Positions 25,782-35,252 of a stretch of 64,000 nucleotides of DNA are shown piece after piece. This DNA is from a virus. Below the pieces are notes generated by a model, which was not told the DNA's origin, ran no database searches, and was given only the letters and a program-made list of their open reading frames with translations. The stretch covers positions 16,701 to 80,700 of the IMG/VR virus record IMGVR_UViG_3300019762_000001. The stretch is one strand, 5' to 3'. Both the position numbers and the translations under genes were made by a program. Numbering within the stretch: position 1 is the stretch's first letter; the number at the start of each line of letters is the position of its first letter.

Positions 25782-27527
25782 CTAATATCTTTGGACTACT
25801 CTTACTACGGTTATGGTAGATGGGTCTTCTTTAGCTGATATTTGGATTAAAGCCGTCCTATCTACTCTAAGTGGATTAGATGTTATAGAGAATGTTATTC
25901 GGGGTTGGCCCGGTAAACCCCAAGCCCAGCTTACCCAGCCTGGTGCATTGAATGTACCATCTGGGTTTGGTGGGTAGGTAATAACTGGGGAATTAACTCC
26001 TCGGTCTGACCCAATAACATCGATATCGATGATGTTACCGTAGTGAGCCCCTCTATCAAATACAAAATCCCCTGGGGTAGCTGTAATAAATAGGGATGAT
26101 GATTCTTGTTTTACTGCTATATCCAGGGTAATAGATGGATCATCAGTAGACCTAATCGTTATTACTCCCCCTATGCCAGCTTTACCCGAGTTTGGAGTAG
26201 TTGGTATTACCTCAAGTGTATCACCTGTATTATAGTCTGTATCTAAGCTTTTATCTAGAGTTATAAATACTGGCTTAGCTATCACTCGCCATTTTTGGGT
26301 ATCACCACCGGTTACGCTTAAGGTGATTGTTTTAGGGAGCCCTGGTACAGCCTCAAATTCTAGCAGGTTTGAAGAAGTAGCTAAAGTAACAGGGTCTGGT
26401 AATGGGTTTGGAGTCCCAATTGGTGAAAAATTGTCAATAACCCATTGTTGTATATTTGCTATGAGGTCCGAGTGTTGCTTATTAATTTGAGCCCTGGTAT
26501 ATACATCATCAGAGTTAGCCTTCCTATCAACTGAGCTCCTTAAAAAATCCAGTTGCTTATGTATATAAGTATGTGCCGGTACCCATTTCTCAAGGTTATA
26601 AGCCAAGGAGATAGCCCCAGCAGGTCCTGTTAATTCTAACTTACCATAGTTAACCCCTGTACCCCCCAGTTTATCTAAGTTACCACCTATGGATAGATAT
26701 ACAAGTTTAGATGTATTGTTTACTAAGAATATAACAGTGTTAGCTCTAAGGTTAAAGCTATCAGCTACTATATTTTCTATAACACTATTTGTGGCTATAC
26801 TGGGGGGCAATTTAAAGATATTACCATCATCTCCTATAGTAAGGGTTTTAGTAGCTGAATCATAGGTACAAGTGCCCTCAGATTCTGTATTAGTTACTCC
26901 CTGATATAGGTTATAGGTTTTACCGTTAAGGGGTTGAGTTATAGCAGAACTTTGTATATCCTTCTCAAGTTTTGAAAGCCTGCCAGCATCTGAGAATTCC
27001 GGAGTTACTTCTGGGTGATAGAAAATTTGGTCGATAGTGTTTGCTCCTGCTGGTACATCTATTACACCAAGTACTACTTGAGAAAGTGGACTAGTGTACG
27101 CAGGGGCTACTGGTGTATCTGCTGGAGTACCCTTTATTACTAAGTAAGTTGGGGGGTTTACTCCAGGTATGTTGTCTTTATATAGGTGTTCTAATACCAC
27201 TATATCCCTACGACCTTTAGTATCTGTGTTATAGTCTATCACAAGAGAGGCTATACTAACCTCTCCCTCTTCGTGGATGATAGTACCTTGGGGAGTTATT
27301 GATATCCCGGTTCTATCACTTAATAGCCCATCTTTGGTTTTTATTATGACACCAGTGCTATCATGTGAGAGTTTAAAAGATATCTTACCCCCCACTGGAG
27401 TACCAGGTTTTATAGTGTCAAAACCACGATATCTACCTGGGGGCATTATACCAGACCTCTCTAATAGCCTATCCCAGGATAATACCGGATCTTTATACTT
27501 ACTGAATTGCCTTGAATTGGTTGACAT
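25782..27527 (-). CDS. Tail fibre/adhesin with BACON-like domains
   Basis: 581 residues. The N-terminal part (PPGRYRGFDTIKPG, then beta-rich repeats) looks like a baseplate-attached fibre or capping module. The C-terminal 190 residues form two Ig-like repeats, about 390-480 and 485-581, each starting with a strand such as LEFEAVPGLPKTITLSVTGG and ending with an AVKQESS or RVVQRY strand. This is the pattern of BACON domains, common in Bacteroidetes surface proteins and seen in crAss-like phages, thought to bind carbohydrate or mucin. It is the last gene of the virion block. Confidence 0.65.
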   Translation of the reverse strand: MSTNSRQFSKYKDPVLSWDRLLERSGIMPPGRYRGFDTIKPGTPVGGKISFKLSHDSTGVIIKTKDGLLSDRTGISITPQGTIIHEEGEVSIASLVIDYNTDTKGRRDIVVLEHLYKDNIPGVNPPTYLVIKGTPADTPVAPAYTSPLSQVVLGVIDVPAGANTIDQIFYHPEVTPEFSDAGRLSKLEKDIQSSAITQPLNGKTYNLYQGVTNTESEGTCTYDSATKTLTIGDDGNIFKLPPSIATNSVIENIVADSFNLRANTVIFLVNNTSKLVYLSIGGNLDKLGGTGVNYGKLELTGPAGAISLAYNLEKWVPAHTYIHKQLDFLRSSVDRKANSDDVYTRAQINKQHSDLIANIQQWVIDNFSPIGTPNPLPDPVTLATSSNLLEFEAVPGLPKTITLSVTGGDTQKWRVIAKPVFITLDKSLDTDYNTGDTLEVIPTTPNSGKAGIGGVITIRSTDDPSITLDIAVKQESSSLFITATPGDFVFDRGAHYGNIIDIDVIGSDRGVNSPVITYPPNPDGTFNAPGWVSWAWGLPGQPRITFSITSNPLRVDRTALIQISAKEDPSTITVVRVVQRY

Positions 27528-27790
27528 TATTTAGAAGTTTTAAATAGTTTCTTTATAAGTTTCTTTAATAGTTTGTAGAGTTCTCCTACCAAAATACCCA
27601 CTAATGAACCAACAGCTGCTAGTATTATAGTATCGGTTAGCCCAGGTACTGTGATTTCTAGTAGGATTACTTTGTGACTGACCCCATACAGTACACCGCC
27701 TACCCCGCCGGAGCTGGATAGGAAATGTTTCTGTATTGCAGGGTATAGTTTTTCTGATAGTGGTTCTAAGAATCGGATTATTGAGTCCAT
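27527..27790 (-). CDS. Small membrane protein, holin candidate
   Basis: 87 residues. A weakly hydrophobic region at about 28-48 is followed by one clear membrane segment at about 49-68 (TDTIILAAVGSLVGILVGEL) and a Lys-rich tail (KLLKKLIKKLFKTSK). Size, membrane segment and basic C-terminus are those of phage holins, though small structural membrane proteins look the same. It overlaps the adhesin gene start by one base and sits downstream of the fibres. Confidence 0.5.
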   Translation of the reverse strand: MDSIIRFLEPLSEKLYPAIQKHFLSSSGGVGGVLYGVSHKVILLEITVPGLTDTIILAAVGSLVGILVGELYKLLKKLIKKLFKTSK

Positions 27791-27808
27791 GTAGAGAGCG
27801 TTAAGAAG

Positions 27809-27828
27809 TTATGTATACTAATACATAA
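27809..27828. other. AT-rich hairpin between fibre genes
   Basis: An 8-bp stem TTATGTAT / ATACATAA with a 4-nt loop in the 72-bp gap between the holin candidate and the secreted protein gene. It may be a weak attenuator or RNA-processing site. Confidence 0.35.
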
Positions 27829-27862
27829 TTGAGATTGTATTACTAGGCTTTATTGTGTAGCT

Positions 27863-28624
27863 TTAATCATTAAATACAAATTCTATTTTAGGTACATAGT
27901 AGGAACCCCTTTGTATCACCTCCACATCAAGTGAGTGATACCCGGTAGTAATCCTTGTATATCCCGATCCCTCTATCATACCCACTGGGGCTAAAAACAT
28001 ACTTGTCTTTGTCCTAAGGGTAGAAGCTTGCACGGTAGTAGTGGTTTTTCCGGGTGTGTTAGCTGGCATTGAAACTATGAAAGGTTGTATTGGGGTAACT
28101 TCCATTACTGCCTCTCCATACATCCCAGAAGGTGATGCTGTGGCGTAAAAAAGAGAATACCAGGCAGTACCAGTTTGATCTGTACTTGTAGCTCTTGAGA
28201 AATGTATGGTGATATCTACTGTAGTAGCTGAGGGTGGAATTGTTGGGATATTAAAGGATATTAATCTGTCAAGCTCTGTACTACCGGCATAGCCAAATCC
28301 AACATTTGGCATCTCAGCGGTTAATGGAGCCCTAGTAGTTGTCTTACCACCAAGTTGCTCTCGTCTAAAGTAATAGTTAGTAGGTGGTGGGTATATAGCT
28401 GAAACATAGTTCCTAAATTCAGATAGCCAATGTCCATCCTTAGCATAGGTGGGGTCAAATCCTGTATCACCAGCCTCAGTAAAACAATCTTCTAATGAGA
28501 ATGGAGCAGTAAGGCCTAGCTCTGTTCCCACCACGCTTAGAGTAACTATTGGATTATCTGGTACCTGAGCAAACAGCCCAATACTTAGTATCAGGCTGAT
28601 TAATAGAGTTTGTAGCTTTTTCAT
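27863..28624 (-). CDS. Fibre-associated protein with signal peptide
   Basis: 253 residues. The N-terminus KKLQTLLISLILSIGLFAQ is a clear Sec signal peptide. The mature part is beta-rich and Thr/Pro-rich with no known domain (DITIHFSRATSTDQTGTAWY). It lies 2 nt after the S74 fibre gene, which also has a signal peptide, so the pair is likely co-expressed. A virion protein would not normally need export, so its place, virion or host surface, is open. Confidence 0.7.
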   Translation of the reverse strand: MKKLQTLLISLILSIGLFAQVPDNPIVTLSVVGTELGLTAPFSLEDCFTEAGDTGFDPTYAKDGHWLSEFRNYVSAIYPPPTNYYFRREQLGGKTTTRAPLTAEMPNVGFGYAGSTELDRLISFNIPTIPPSATTVDITIHFSRATSTDQTGTAWYSLFYATASPSGMYGEAVMEVTPIQPFIVSMPANTPGKTTTTVQASTLRTKTSMFLAPVGMIEGSGYTRITTGYHSLDVEVIQRGSYYVPKIEFVFND

Positions 28625-28626
28625 AG

Positions 28627-30933
28627 TTAGTTTAGTTTTCCATTGTTAGCTTTCATAAACTGCTGATCCCAGTATCCCTCCCCTCCATAGGGTAGTATCT
28701 CAGAGTTTTGGTTAGACTGGGGTACTTGTAAGATATCTTCTAATCTTTGTAATCTTTCTTCTAAGCTAGTAACCTTTTGTTTAAGTTTAGCATTATTATA
28801 CTGCATACTATCCTTGAGTTGTTCTAGCCGAGCAACTTTAGCACATAGAAGATCTATATAATTAACTGTCTTAGTTTTCATTGAATCTTGTAGAGTTAAC
28901 ACTAATTCAGGGTGAGTAAGAAGTATAGAATCAGCAACCACACCCACACGTCTTCTATCTGGGCTAGAATTCATGTGAAATTGTTTAATCTCAATCTTAT
29001 CGTAGGATTCTAGATTTTCAATATCTTTGATATCATGTTTAAGTCTGATATCTGAAGCTGTTGTAGATACATCTAATGCAGTAACTGTACCACTAGCTAC
29101 TATATTGCCAATTACATCTATACCGCTATCATCTATAGTAACTAATCCTTTTGAACCAGATGTTTCGTTGAGATTCTTGGTTATTCTTAATGCACCATTA
29201 ACATTATCTATTCCTATATTAGAGTTGTTGCCATGAGAAAATATCATACCTGGTGTATCTGATGTGCCATTGTTCATTTGTACATTGCCACTATCCCTGA
29301 AACTCCAGGCTGATCCATTTCCTACTATTACCCCATCACTAAAACTACCGCTACCTGTTACTTCGTGATTACCTGTTGTTTTAGTACCTAGTAGGGTTGT
29401 TTCAAATTTTAGGTCGCCTAAACCATATAACTGTTGATAAGTATTTGGAGTAAAGAGAGCCCCCAATCTACCCGAAATATTATCATATACTTGAAATGAT
29501 TTACCACCCGCTAAATCTTCAAGAGATAGATTAGTGCCACCAAGTGTACCTCGTTGCTTGAAATCCCAAGCTCGTTCAATATCCAGCTTAAGGACACTAA
29601 CACCATCACCTGTTGCACTAAAACTACCACTGCTAGCATTAATATCACCGCCAACTGCTATATCGCCTGTTATATCTATGCCGCTAGAAGATAGTGTTTG
29701 AACATCAGTCCCGCCAATATTTAGGTTTAGCTCAGAATTTGAGTGATTATATTCTAGATAAGCATCTAATCCACTTGATCCAAATGAAACTCTCCCGATA
29801 GAAGAATTCCCACTCTGGATAGCTATCCCGGCATTACCAGAGTTTACAATTGATACCTGTTTTAAAGAAGTCCAAGATGGGGGGTTTATGCCCCCTATAA
29901 TAACATTGCCACTAAACATACCACTACCCCCTGTAAAGTTACGAGAATCATCTATTGCTAGATTTCCCCCTACAGAGTAAGATTGAGCATTCCAGGGAGT
30001 TGTATTGTTGTTTGAGTTTTCTGAATGATAAAATTCCTTCCATGCCCCCCACGATGAACCATTATCGCCACTGTACCTCTTCCAAATACCTCCGCCTCTG
30101 GAATCAGAAGCGTAGAATATCTGATGTATCTCATTAGGATCATACCCTCTATATACATTCATAGTATGGCCATTATTAATAACCACAGGACTATCCCCTG
30201 TTGTTGAAGTACTAATCTGGTAATTACCAAGAGCTGTAACATCATTAATATTACCAGACGCAATACCCCTAAAATATTGAACGTTGGTTAAAGCCCCAAG
30301 GGTATTAAGTTCAGTTGTTGTAGAGTAATTTGGTTTATCGTTTAACCAGATTGGGTCTGTTTCTGAAAGATTAGCTTGTGTAAGAACTTCACTATATCCC
30401 GAAGAAGCACTTCCCACTTCTACCTTATCATTATCCTGACTTATCCTTAGAGCTAAGCTAGTACTTCCCCCATTATTATTAGCTAAGTAGGTAGTTCCGT
30501 CAGACCCAGTTGATAATACCGATTTATAGTTGGTAGGCCCCACAGTACGGGATTGGGCTATCTCTGAGTAGTCAGTGCCCTTTGACACCCCTATTCTATC
30601 ATGGAAGTAAGTTAATCCCCCGAAATGGGTTAATCCAGTAAAACTTTTATTACCTGTTAGAGTTTCTACACCATCCAGGGTTACATAGTTTGATAGGTCC
30701 CCAATAACATTTACCCACTGTGTACCATCTGACATATATAAGATATGGTTAGATGATACATAGAAGCTACCTGGTAATCCCACGGTGGGAGGGGTAGCGG
30801 AAGCTAATGGTACAACCCTAAACTCATAGGCTTTTAGTTTTTCATAGTATTCCCAGCCTTGCTGAGCATATACACTATTGATGGTGGCAATAAGAGCCAC
30901 CATTAAAATCAGTAATCTTTTCATCTGTTTCAT
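28627..30933 (-). CDS. Tail fibre with S74 chaperone domain
   Basis: 768 residues. The N-terminus (MKQMKRLLILMVALIATINS, then VYAQQG) is a signal peptide. The middle is Gly/Ser/Asn-rich with repeated short beta motifs and no long conserved domain, as in trimeric fibres. The C-terminus has ASDIRLKHDIKDIE then RRRVGVVADSIL, typical of the peptidase S74 intramolecular chaperone, where the Ser-Asp pair cuts the domain off after trimer folding. A coiled coil (KLKQKVTSLEERLQRLEDIL) follows. It would bind the host receptor. Confidence 0.8.
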   Translation of the reverse strand: MKQMKRLLILMVALIATINSVYAQQGWEYYEKLKAYEFRVVPLASATPPTVGLPGSFYVSSNHILYMSDGTQWVNVIGDLSNYVTLDGVETLTGNKSFTGLTHFGGLTYFHDRIGVSKGTDYSEIAQSRTVGPTNYKSVLSTGSDGTTYLANNNGGSTSLALRISQDNDKVEVGSASSGYSEVLTQANLSETDPIWLNDKPNYSTTTELNTLGALTNVQYFRGIASGNINDVTALGNYQISTSTTGDSPVVINNGHTMNVYRGYDPNEIHQIFYASDSRGGGIWKRYSGDNGSSWGAWKEFYHSENSNNNTTPWNAQSYSVGGNLAIDDSRNFTGGSGMFSGNVIIGGINPPSWTSLKQVSIVNSGNAGIAIQSGNSSIGRVSFGSSGLDAYLEYNHSNSELNLNIGGTDVQTLSSSGIDITGDIAVGGDINASSGSFSATGDGVSVLKLDIERAWDFKQRGTLGGTNLSLEDLAGGKSFQVYDNISGRLGALFTPNTYQQLYGLGDLKFETTLLGTKTTGNHEVTGSGSFSDGVIVGNGSAWSFRDSGNVQMNNGTSDTPGMIFSHGNNSNIGIDNVNGALRITKNLNETSGSKGLVTIDDSGIDVIGNIVASGTVTALDVSTTASDIRLKHDIKDIENLESYDKIEIKQFHMNSSPDRRRVGVVADSILLTHPELVLTLQDSMKTKTVNYIDLLCAKVARLEQLKDSMQYNNAKLKQKVTSLEERLQRLEDILQVPQSNQNSEILPYGGEGYWDQQFMKANNGKLN

Positions 30934-30937
30934 GTTT

Positions 30938-31687
30938 TTAAAGTTGAGAATTTATTCTGTAATATAAAGTTCCATTTGGGTATCTCGTTGGGGGCATAAA
31001 TATGAATTTACCTATTTCTTTAGTTCCAAAACCCCAACCAGATCTAACCTTAGTCCCATCGGTAGCAGCATACTCTACCACCTCTATGTAATACCTATCA
31101 TTGGTTTGTCCCACTACAGTAACCTCTGTGTCTCCAGATATGGCTTTAGGGGTTATAGCCAATTGATTTTTTATATGGTTTACATCACTATCTACTTCAG
31201 GCTTACTATACACGTTTAGGTTTGTCCTAGCCACAGCCCTATCCGGTAAGTCCCCTAGGTTATTAGCTTTCTTTACATAGTCAGTTAGAGAAAAGTCTAT
31301 ACCCTCTTGCTCTGCTAACTTGTAAAATATATCGTTTGTCTTATCATACCTGTATATAGCCCAACCGGCATTAACAGTCGGATCATCAGAAGCATCCTGG
31401 ACAAATACGTTTTCCCCATTGGTTATATTAGCTTTATCCGCATCTCTCTCAGGGATATCTGGATAACCTTTATCTGCTGCCAAATGTAGATTGATACCAT
31501 TTAGTAGTACCTGCTTAGTAATATTCTTATTTACCCCTGCTTGTACTATGGTTAGTATATCCGGATCCTCAAAGGTATCAGCTGAGGGTAATTCTGATAT
31601 TCTAACCCTATTTAGGGATTGTTGTAGGGTATTAACTCGGTTAGTTAAGTTCTGTACCTGTAGTTCTAATTCTGCGTTACTGGCCAT
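30938..31687 (-). CDS. Tail fibre/collar protein
   Basis: 249 residues. The N-terminal coiled coil (LELQVQNLTNRVNTLQQSLN) is followed by beta-rich parts, and LGDLPDRAVARTNLNVYSK is the short repeat often seen in tail-fibre shafts. The C-terminus ends in strands (GKFIFMPPTRYPNGTLYYRI). It lies between the baseplate genes and the S74 fibre, so it may join fibre and baseplate. No domain beyond that was recognised. Confidence 0.65.
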   Translation of the reverse strand: MASNAELELQVQNLTNRVNTLQQSLNRVRISELPSADTFEDPDILTIVQAGVNKNITKQVLLNGINLHLAADKGYPDIPERDADKANITNGENVFVQDASDDPTVNAGWAIYRYDKTNDIFYKLAEQEGIDFSLTDYVKKANNLGDLPDRAVARTNLNVYSKPEVDSDVNHIKNQLAITPKAISGDTEVTVVGQTNDRYYIEVVEYAATDGTKVRSGWGFGTKEIGKFIFMPPTRYPNGTLYYRINSQL

Positions 31688-31690
31688 GGT

Positions 31691-32386
31691 TTAAGGTTTT
31701 TGTGATTCAAGTTCAAAATGGGAGCCAGCTTCATCACTGAGTATTCCTAGCCCATTTTCTAAAGCTATTAATTTAGTCCCAGTGGTTATGGTCTTTAGCC
31801 TCATATCAATTGGCTCCATCCATCGTATAATTGGGTATATCTTAGAGATCAGAGTATCATCAACTGGTAAAGCTCCCTCGTGAGTAAATAAAATAGATAC
31901 ATCATAGGTTCCGAAGTCTGCAATTGGAGAATCGTAGTAATGGCCATCATCATATCTATGGTGGATTTTACCAATGTCTAGTGAGTCATAATAGAACTCT
32001 GTTTCTAACTTCTCATTAATACTTACTATGTACCCGAGATAAGCAAAAATCATTCTTATACCCTCATATGTACCCTTTAACTTTCTTAGACTTACATAGT
32101 AGTTCAATAGCCCACGGTTATATCGGTCTTTAAATACTGAACCAGAAGAGAGGAGTTCTGGGGGATTACCAAATTGCTCAGAGATAACCCATAAGAACCT
32201 TTCTGGTGTACCCAAAGCATCGTGTTTATCAAGGAAATTTTCTCCCTCTGGTATAATGTTCTGGGTTATTTCATCCTGGAATATTTCTATGTACCTCTCG
32301 AATAAGCCCTTACCATTACTATCCCTATAGGTATCTTGTGATTTATGGTAAGGCTCAAAAAAACTGTTGAATAAGTTATTTAGCAT
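31691..32386 (-). CDS. Tail protein I-like baseplate protein
   Basis: 231 residues. The stretch GLLNYYVSLRKLKGTYEGIR then YLGYIVSI matches phage P2 gpI-type tail proteins, which sit at the baseplate edge and hold the fibres. The gene follows baseplate J directly (one-base overlap) as in P2 and Mu relatives. It ends with a variable part of unknown role. Confidence 0.75.
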   Translation of the reverse strand: MLNNLFNSFFEPYHKSQDTYRDSNGKGLFERYIEIFQDEITQNIIPEGENFLDKHDALGTPERFLWVISEQFGNPPELLSSGSVFKDRYNRGLLNYYVSLRKLKGTYEGIRMIFAYLGYIVSINEKLETEFYYDSLDIGKIHHRYDDGHYYDSPIADFGTYDVSILFTHEGALPVDDTLISKIYPIIRWMEPIDMRLKTITTGTKLIALENGLGILSDEAGSHFELESQKP

Positions 32387-34062
32387 TATACGTTGGTTAT
32401 AGTTAGATTATTTACTGATAATACCGGTAGAGTATAGTCTGATATTTCCATATCATTGTTATATGGGTAAGTAGTAAACTCCCAAGAATCCCCCACAGTG
32501 TAGCTACCATCTGATAATTCTAATTGTATAGCTCCATCTACCGATAAATAGTTTGAGTAGAAAGAGATGGATGGTTGAGCTTTACCATCTTTATATAATA
32601 GGTATTGGTTACCGGCATATACTACCTTCCAATAAGCTCTTTGTGATGATCCTGGTAGTACTTCTATTAAAGATACATTCAATACATGGGTATTATCTCC
32701 TAAAGGTTTTGGTACTGGTTTAGTACTAAGCTTAGTAATGGTTACATACTCTGTAGAGGGTGAATTTTCTATAATTGCTATTATATCTGAATACCTGATA
32801 GCCTTGTTTATCCTAGACTTAGTAGCAGAATATTCAGCTAATAAAGCTAAAGCTACCTCGTTGGTATTAATCCCCTTATCATGCCTGAATTTAGTAGCTA
32901 AATCAAATGAAAGTAATAGCTCTGTTTGGCCAGCGGATTTTACAGTTATATTCCTACCCAATAATCTACGGCTAAAAATAAAGTTATAGGTACTTTCCAA
33001 TAGCTCGGTAGAAGCTTCTCCACCGTTTATTGGGCTTATAAATATTTCCAAGTATCTTGGGTGATAGTATCTTAGTACTGCATCAGCAACACCTGGAGCC
33101 AGTTTAGCTATATCTTCATGGTCTGATTCTGTTACTGCATACCATAGGGTCCTAAGGCTTAGTACAGAGTTCTTACGAATAGATTCCATAGATTCCACCT
33201 CTGAACCCCCAGTTGGGGCCATTGGATTTTTACATTTTAGATTATCGCTAGCTAACCCCGGTAGGGTTATTTGAGTTACGAAGTCTGTTATAGTTAGAGC
33301 CTTAACGTTATTCCCAGCATCACCAATTGTTGTTTTATAGGTAGCTATAATATCTTTATCTTTTGGGGGTATCTTGCCCTGTACTCCATTCCCGAATATA
33401 ATTGTTGGGACTTTATTTACTGATAGGGTAGTAGTAAAGTGGGCATCCATGAAATTAGAACTTGATAAGGTTTCTTTAAATACATAGATTTGCCCATCTA
33501 TTATTAACTGGATACTACCCTCTGCAACATCCTTTGGCATATCCACTATCTGTGAGGGTAATCCATTGGTCCTACCCACATTTTGATTAATCGCTGCCTC
33601 TACTTGGTAGGCTGATATAGTAGTTTCTGATGTACCATTTTCTATCGTAGCATCCGATACTGTCTGGAATTGTATACCCCCAGCTTCAATTATTGTACCA
33701 GAGGGAATAAGATGGTCAACAGCAGCTATTATAGGGCTTCCATCATTTGCTTCTAAGTAAAGGATTAAATCTACCGTAGCTGGTATACGAGAATTTATGT
33801 GGTAGTCATAAGCTCTAGCATGTTTTAAAACGCTACTAAACCTCCTTGCTGTAGGCAAGAAGGATTCCCTGGATAGGTTATCAAGGTAAGCATTTAGTAG
33901 TTCTGCTATCCCAGAAAACATCTCTATAATAACTATAAGGATATGGTTAGGAGAGAAATCTGTGATTTCAGGTACCTTTATCTTTAGCCGGGTTAGCAAA
34001 CTAGCTTTAACCTTTTCGTAGCTCCTATCAAAGTAAGTTACCCAGTCATTTGAAAATTTCAT
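32386..34062 (-). CDS. Baseplate J-like wedge protein
   Basis: 558 residues. The N-terminus FLPTARRFSSVLKHARAYDY then RIPATVDLILYLEA is typical of gpJ/gp6-type baseplate wedge proteins, and the middle has GNGVQGKIPPKDKDI and TGGSEVESMESIRKN, both classic for this family. It forms the wedge ring that links the hub to the fibres. It is followed by protein I and preceded by gp25, the standard order. The TAGTTTA leader motif abuts the ATG. Confidence 0.9.
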   Translation of the reverse strand: MKFSNDWVTYFDRSYEKVKASLLTRLKIKVPEITDFSPNHILIVIIEMFSGIAELLNAYLDNLSRESFLPTARRFSSVLKHARAYDYHINSRIPATVDLILYLEANDGSPIIAAVDHLIPSGTIIEAGGIQFQTVSDATIENGTSETTISAYQVEAAINQNVGRTNGLPSQIVDMPKDVAEGSIQLIIDGQIYVFKETLSSSNFMDAHFTTTLSVNKVPTIIFGNGVQGKIPPKDKDIIATYKTTIGDAGNNVKALTITDFVTQITLPGLASDNLKCKNPMAPTGGSEVESMESIRKNSVLSLRTLWYAVTESDHEDIAKLAPGVADAVLRYYHPRYLEIFISPINGGEASTELLESTYNFIFSRRLLGRNITVKSAGQTELLLSFDLATKFRHDKGINTNEVALALLAEYSATKSRINKAIRYSDIIAIIENSPSTEYVTITKLSTKPVPKPLGDNTHVLNVSLIEVLPGSSQRAYWKVVYAGNQYLLYKDGKAQPSISFYSNYLSVDGAIQLELSDGSYTVGDSWEFTTYPYNNDMEISDYTLPVLSVNNLTITNV

Positions 34063-34065
34063 AGT

Positions 34066-34434
34066 TTATAGGTTTATTGTAGTAGTTAATGTATCGATTT
34101 GATTATAGGGTAATATTCTATACTCAAGTGTTGCTGAAATAGAAGTTTGGGTTACTCTAGAGGTTACTATGCTTTTAAACTCTACCCTTGGTTCCCATAG
34201 TTCTATAGCATCTATAACAAAGAACTTAACCAGAGACTGTGTAATGAAGTCGTTTGGTTCCTCTATTATAGTTGGTATTCTTGAGCCATATGTATTTCTC
34301 CTATACCTTTGCCTTATCTCCCAATTGAGCAGCATTAGTAATGAGCTTTTTATAAGCTCTACCCGATCGGATAACTCCAGTTTACCATCGGTTAAATACC
34401 AAGGGTAAGCTATTCCTTTTTCTTTTAAAGCCAT
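34066..34434 (-). CDS. gp25-like baseplate wedge protein
   Basis: 122 residues. AYPWYLTDGKLELSD, the helix VELIKSSLLMLLNWEIRQRY, then RNTYGSRIPTII and a PRVEFKSI strand are the pattern of T4 gp25/gpW-type proteins that join sheath and baseplate. Length is typical. A TAGTTTA leader motif is at 34441-34447. Confidence 0.88.
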   Translation of the reverse strand: MALKEKGIAYPWYLTDGKLELSDRVELIKSSLLMLLNWEIRQRYRRNTYGSRIPTIIEEPNDFITQSLVKFFVIDAIELWEPRVEFKSIVTSRVTQTSISATLEYRILPYNQIDTLTTTINL

Positions 34435-34470
34435 TGTGTTTAGTTTAATTTTAGTGGTTATGGTCTCTAC

Positions 34471-35250
34471 CTATTGGACTACTTCTTTATTTTCTATATC
34501 CGGGATAGAACTCTCTTTTAGGCTTTGTTCTAAATAGGGTTTAACTAATGGGGTAGTTGGTGATCCGGGTGAAGCTGAAGTATGTGTATGTACCTTATAG
34601 TCCTCAATCAATTTATTATGGGCTTTTTCCAGGGCGTTTAATTTTTTTATAACTTCCTCAGCTTTTGGTATACCATATAATTTACCACCATTAATAGTAA
34701 TCTTATCCTTAAACATTTCTATACTTTTCTCCTCGTATAGTGCTTTAATATACTCGTCATGTAGAATAATGCTGCATTTATCTGAGTGGTTTACTAGAAT
34801 ACGCTCTTTCTCCATTCTAATAACAGACCCATCTGCATGAGTTATCTCTATTATATTATCTAGGTCGCTTAGTAGTACTTTATGCCCAGAGGGAGTTTTA
34901 AAACCATAACTTTTTTCAGTGAACTCATGGGGTTTTTCCTCCTCAAGATATCCAGAGAATTGCCACCTTGGGAATCTTGAATCCCCGAAGTCAAACCTTA
35001 TCTCTACCTTATCCCCTACCTCTGGTAATATATGAGCTCCATAGTTTTTACCAGAGAATTGACCTAGGGTAGGTACCCATCTTGGGTGTTCCGTGCTTTG
35101 GGTAATATTTGGTATGATTACTTTTATCCTATTCCTATTCTCTGGATCATCTACCCTAGTAACTATCCCCTCATAATGGGAATAGTATTTACCTATAGAT
35201 TCTAATCCATGATATAGTAAAGTCCTTAGAAAGCCTATTACTGATTCCAT
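34471..35250 (-). CDS. Baseplate spike, gp5/gpV-like
   Basis: 259 residues. YEGIVTRVDDPENRNRIKVI and YGAHILPEVGDKVEIRFDFG mark the OB-fold of VgrG/gp5 spikes, and KTPSGHKVLLSDLDNIIEIT plus KSIEMFKDKITING are repeats of a beta-helix needle. No lysozyme domain is present, so it is a P2 gpV-like spike rather than full T4 gp5. It lies between the hub and gp25, as expected. Confidence 0.82.
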   Translation of the reverse strand: MESVIGFLRTLLYHGLESIGKYYSHYEGIVTRVDDPENRNRIKVIIPNITQSTEHPRWVPTLGQFSGKNYGAHILPEVGDKVEIRFDFGDSRFPRWQFSGYLEEEKPHEFTEKSYGFKTPSGHKVLLSDLDNIIEITHADGSVIRMEKERILVNHSDKCSIILHDEYIKALYEEKSIEMFKDKITINGGKLYGIPKAEEVIKKLNALEKAHNKLIEDYKVHTHTSASPGSPTTPLVKPYLEQSLKESSIPDIENKEVVQ

Positions 35251-35252
35251 TG

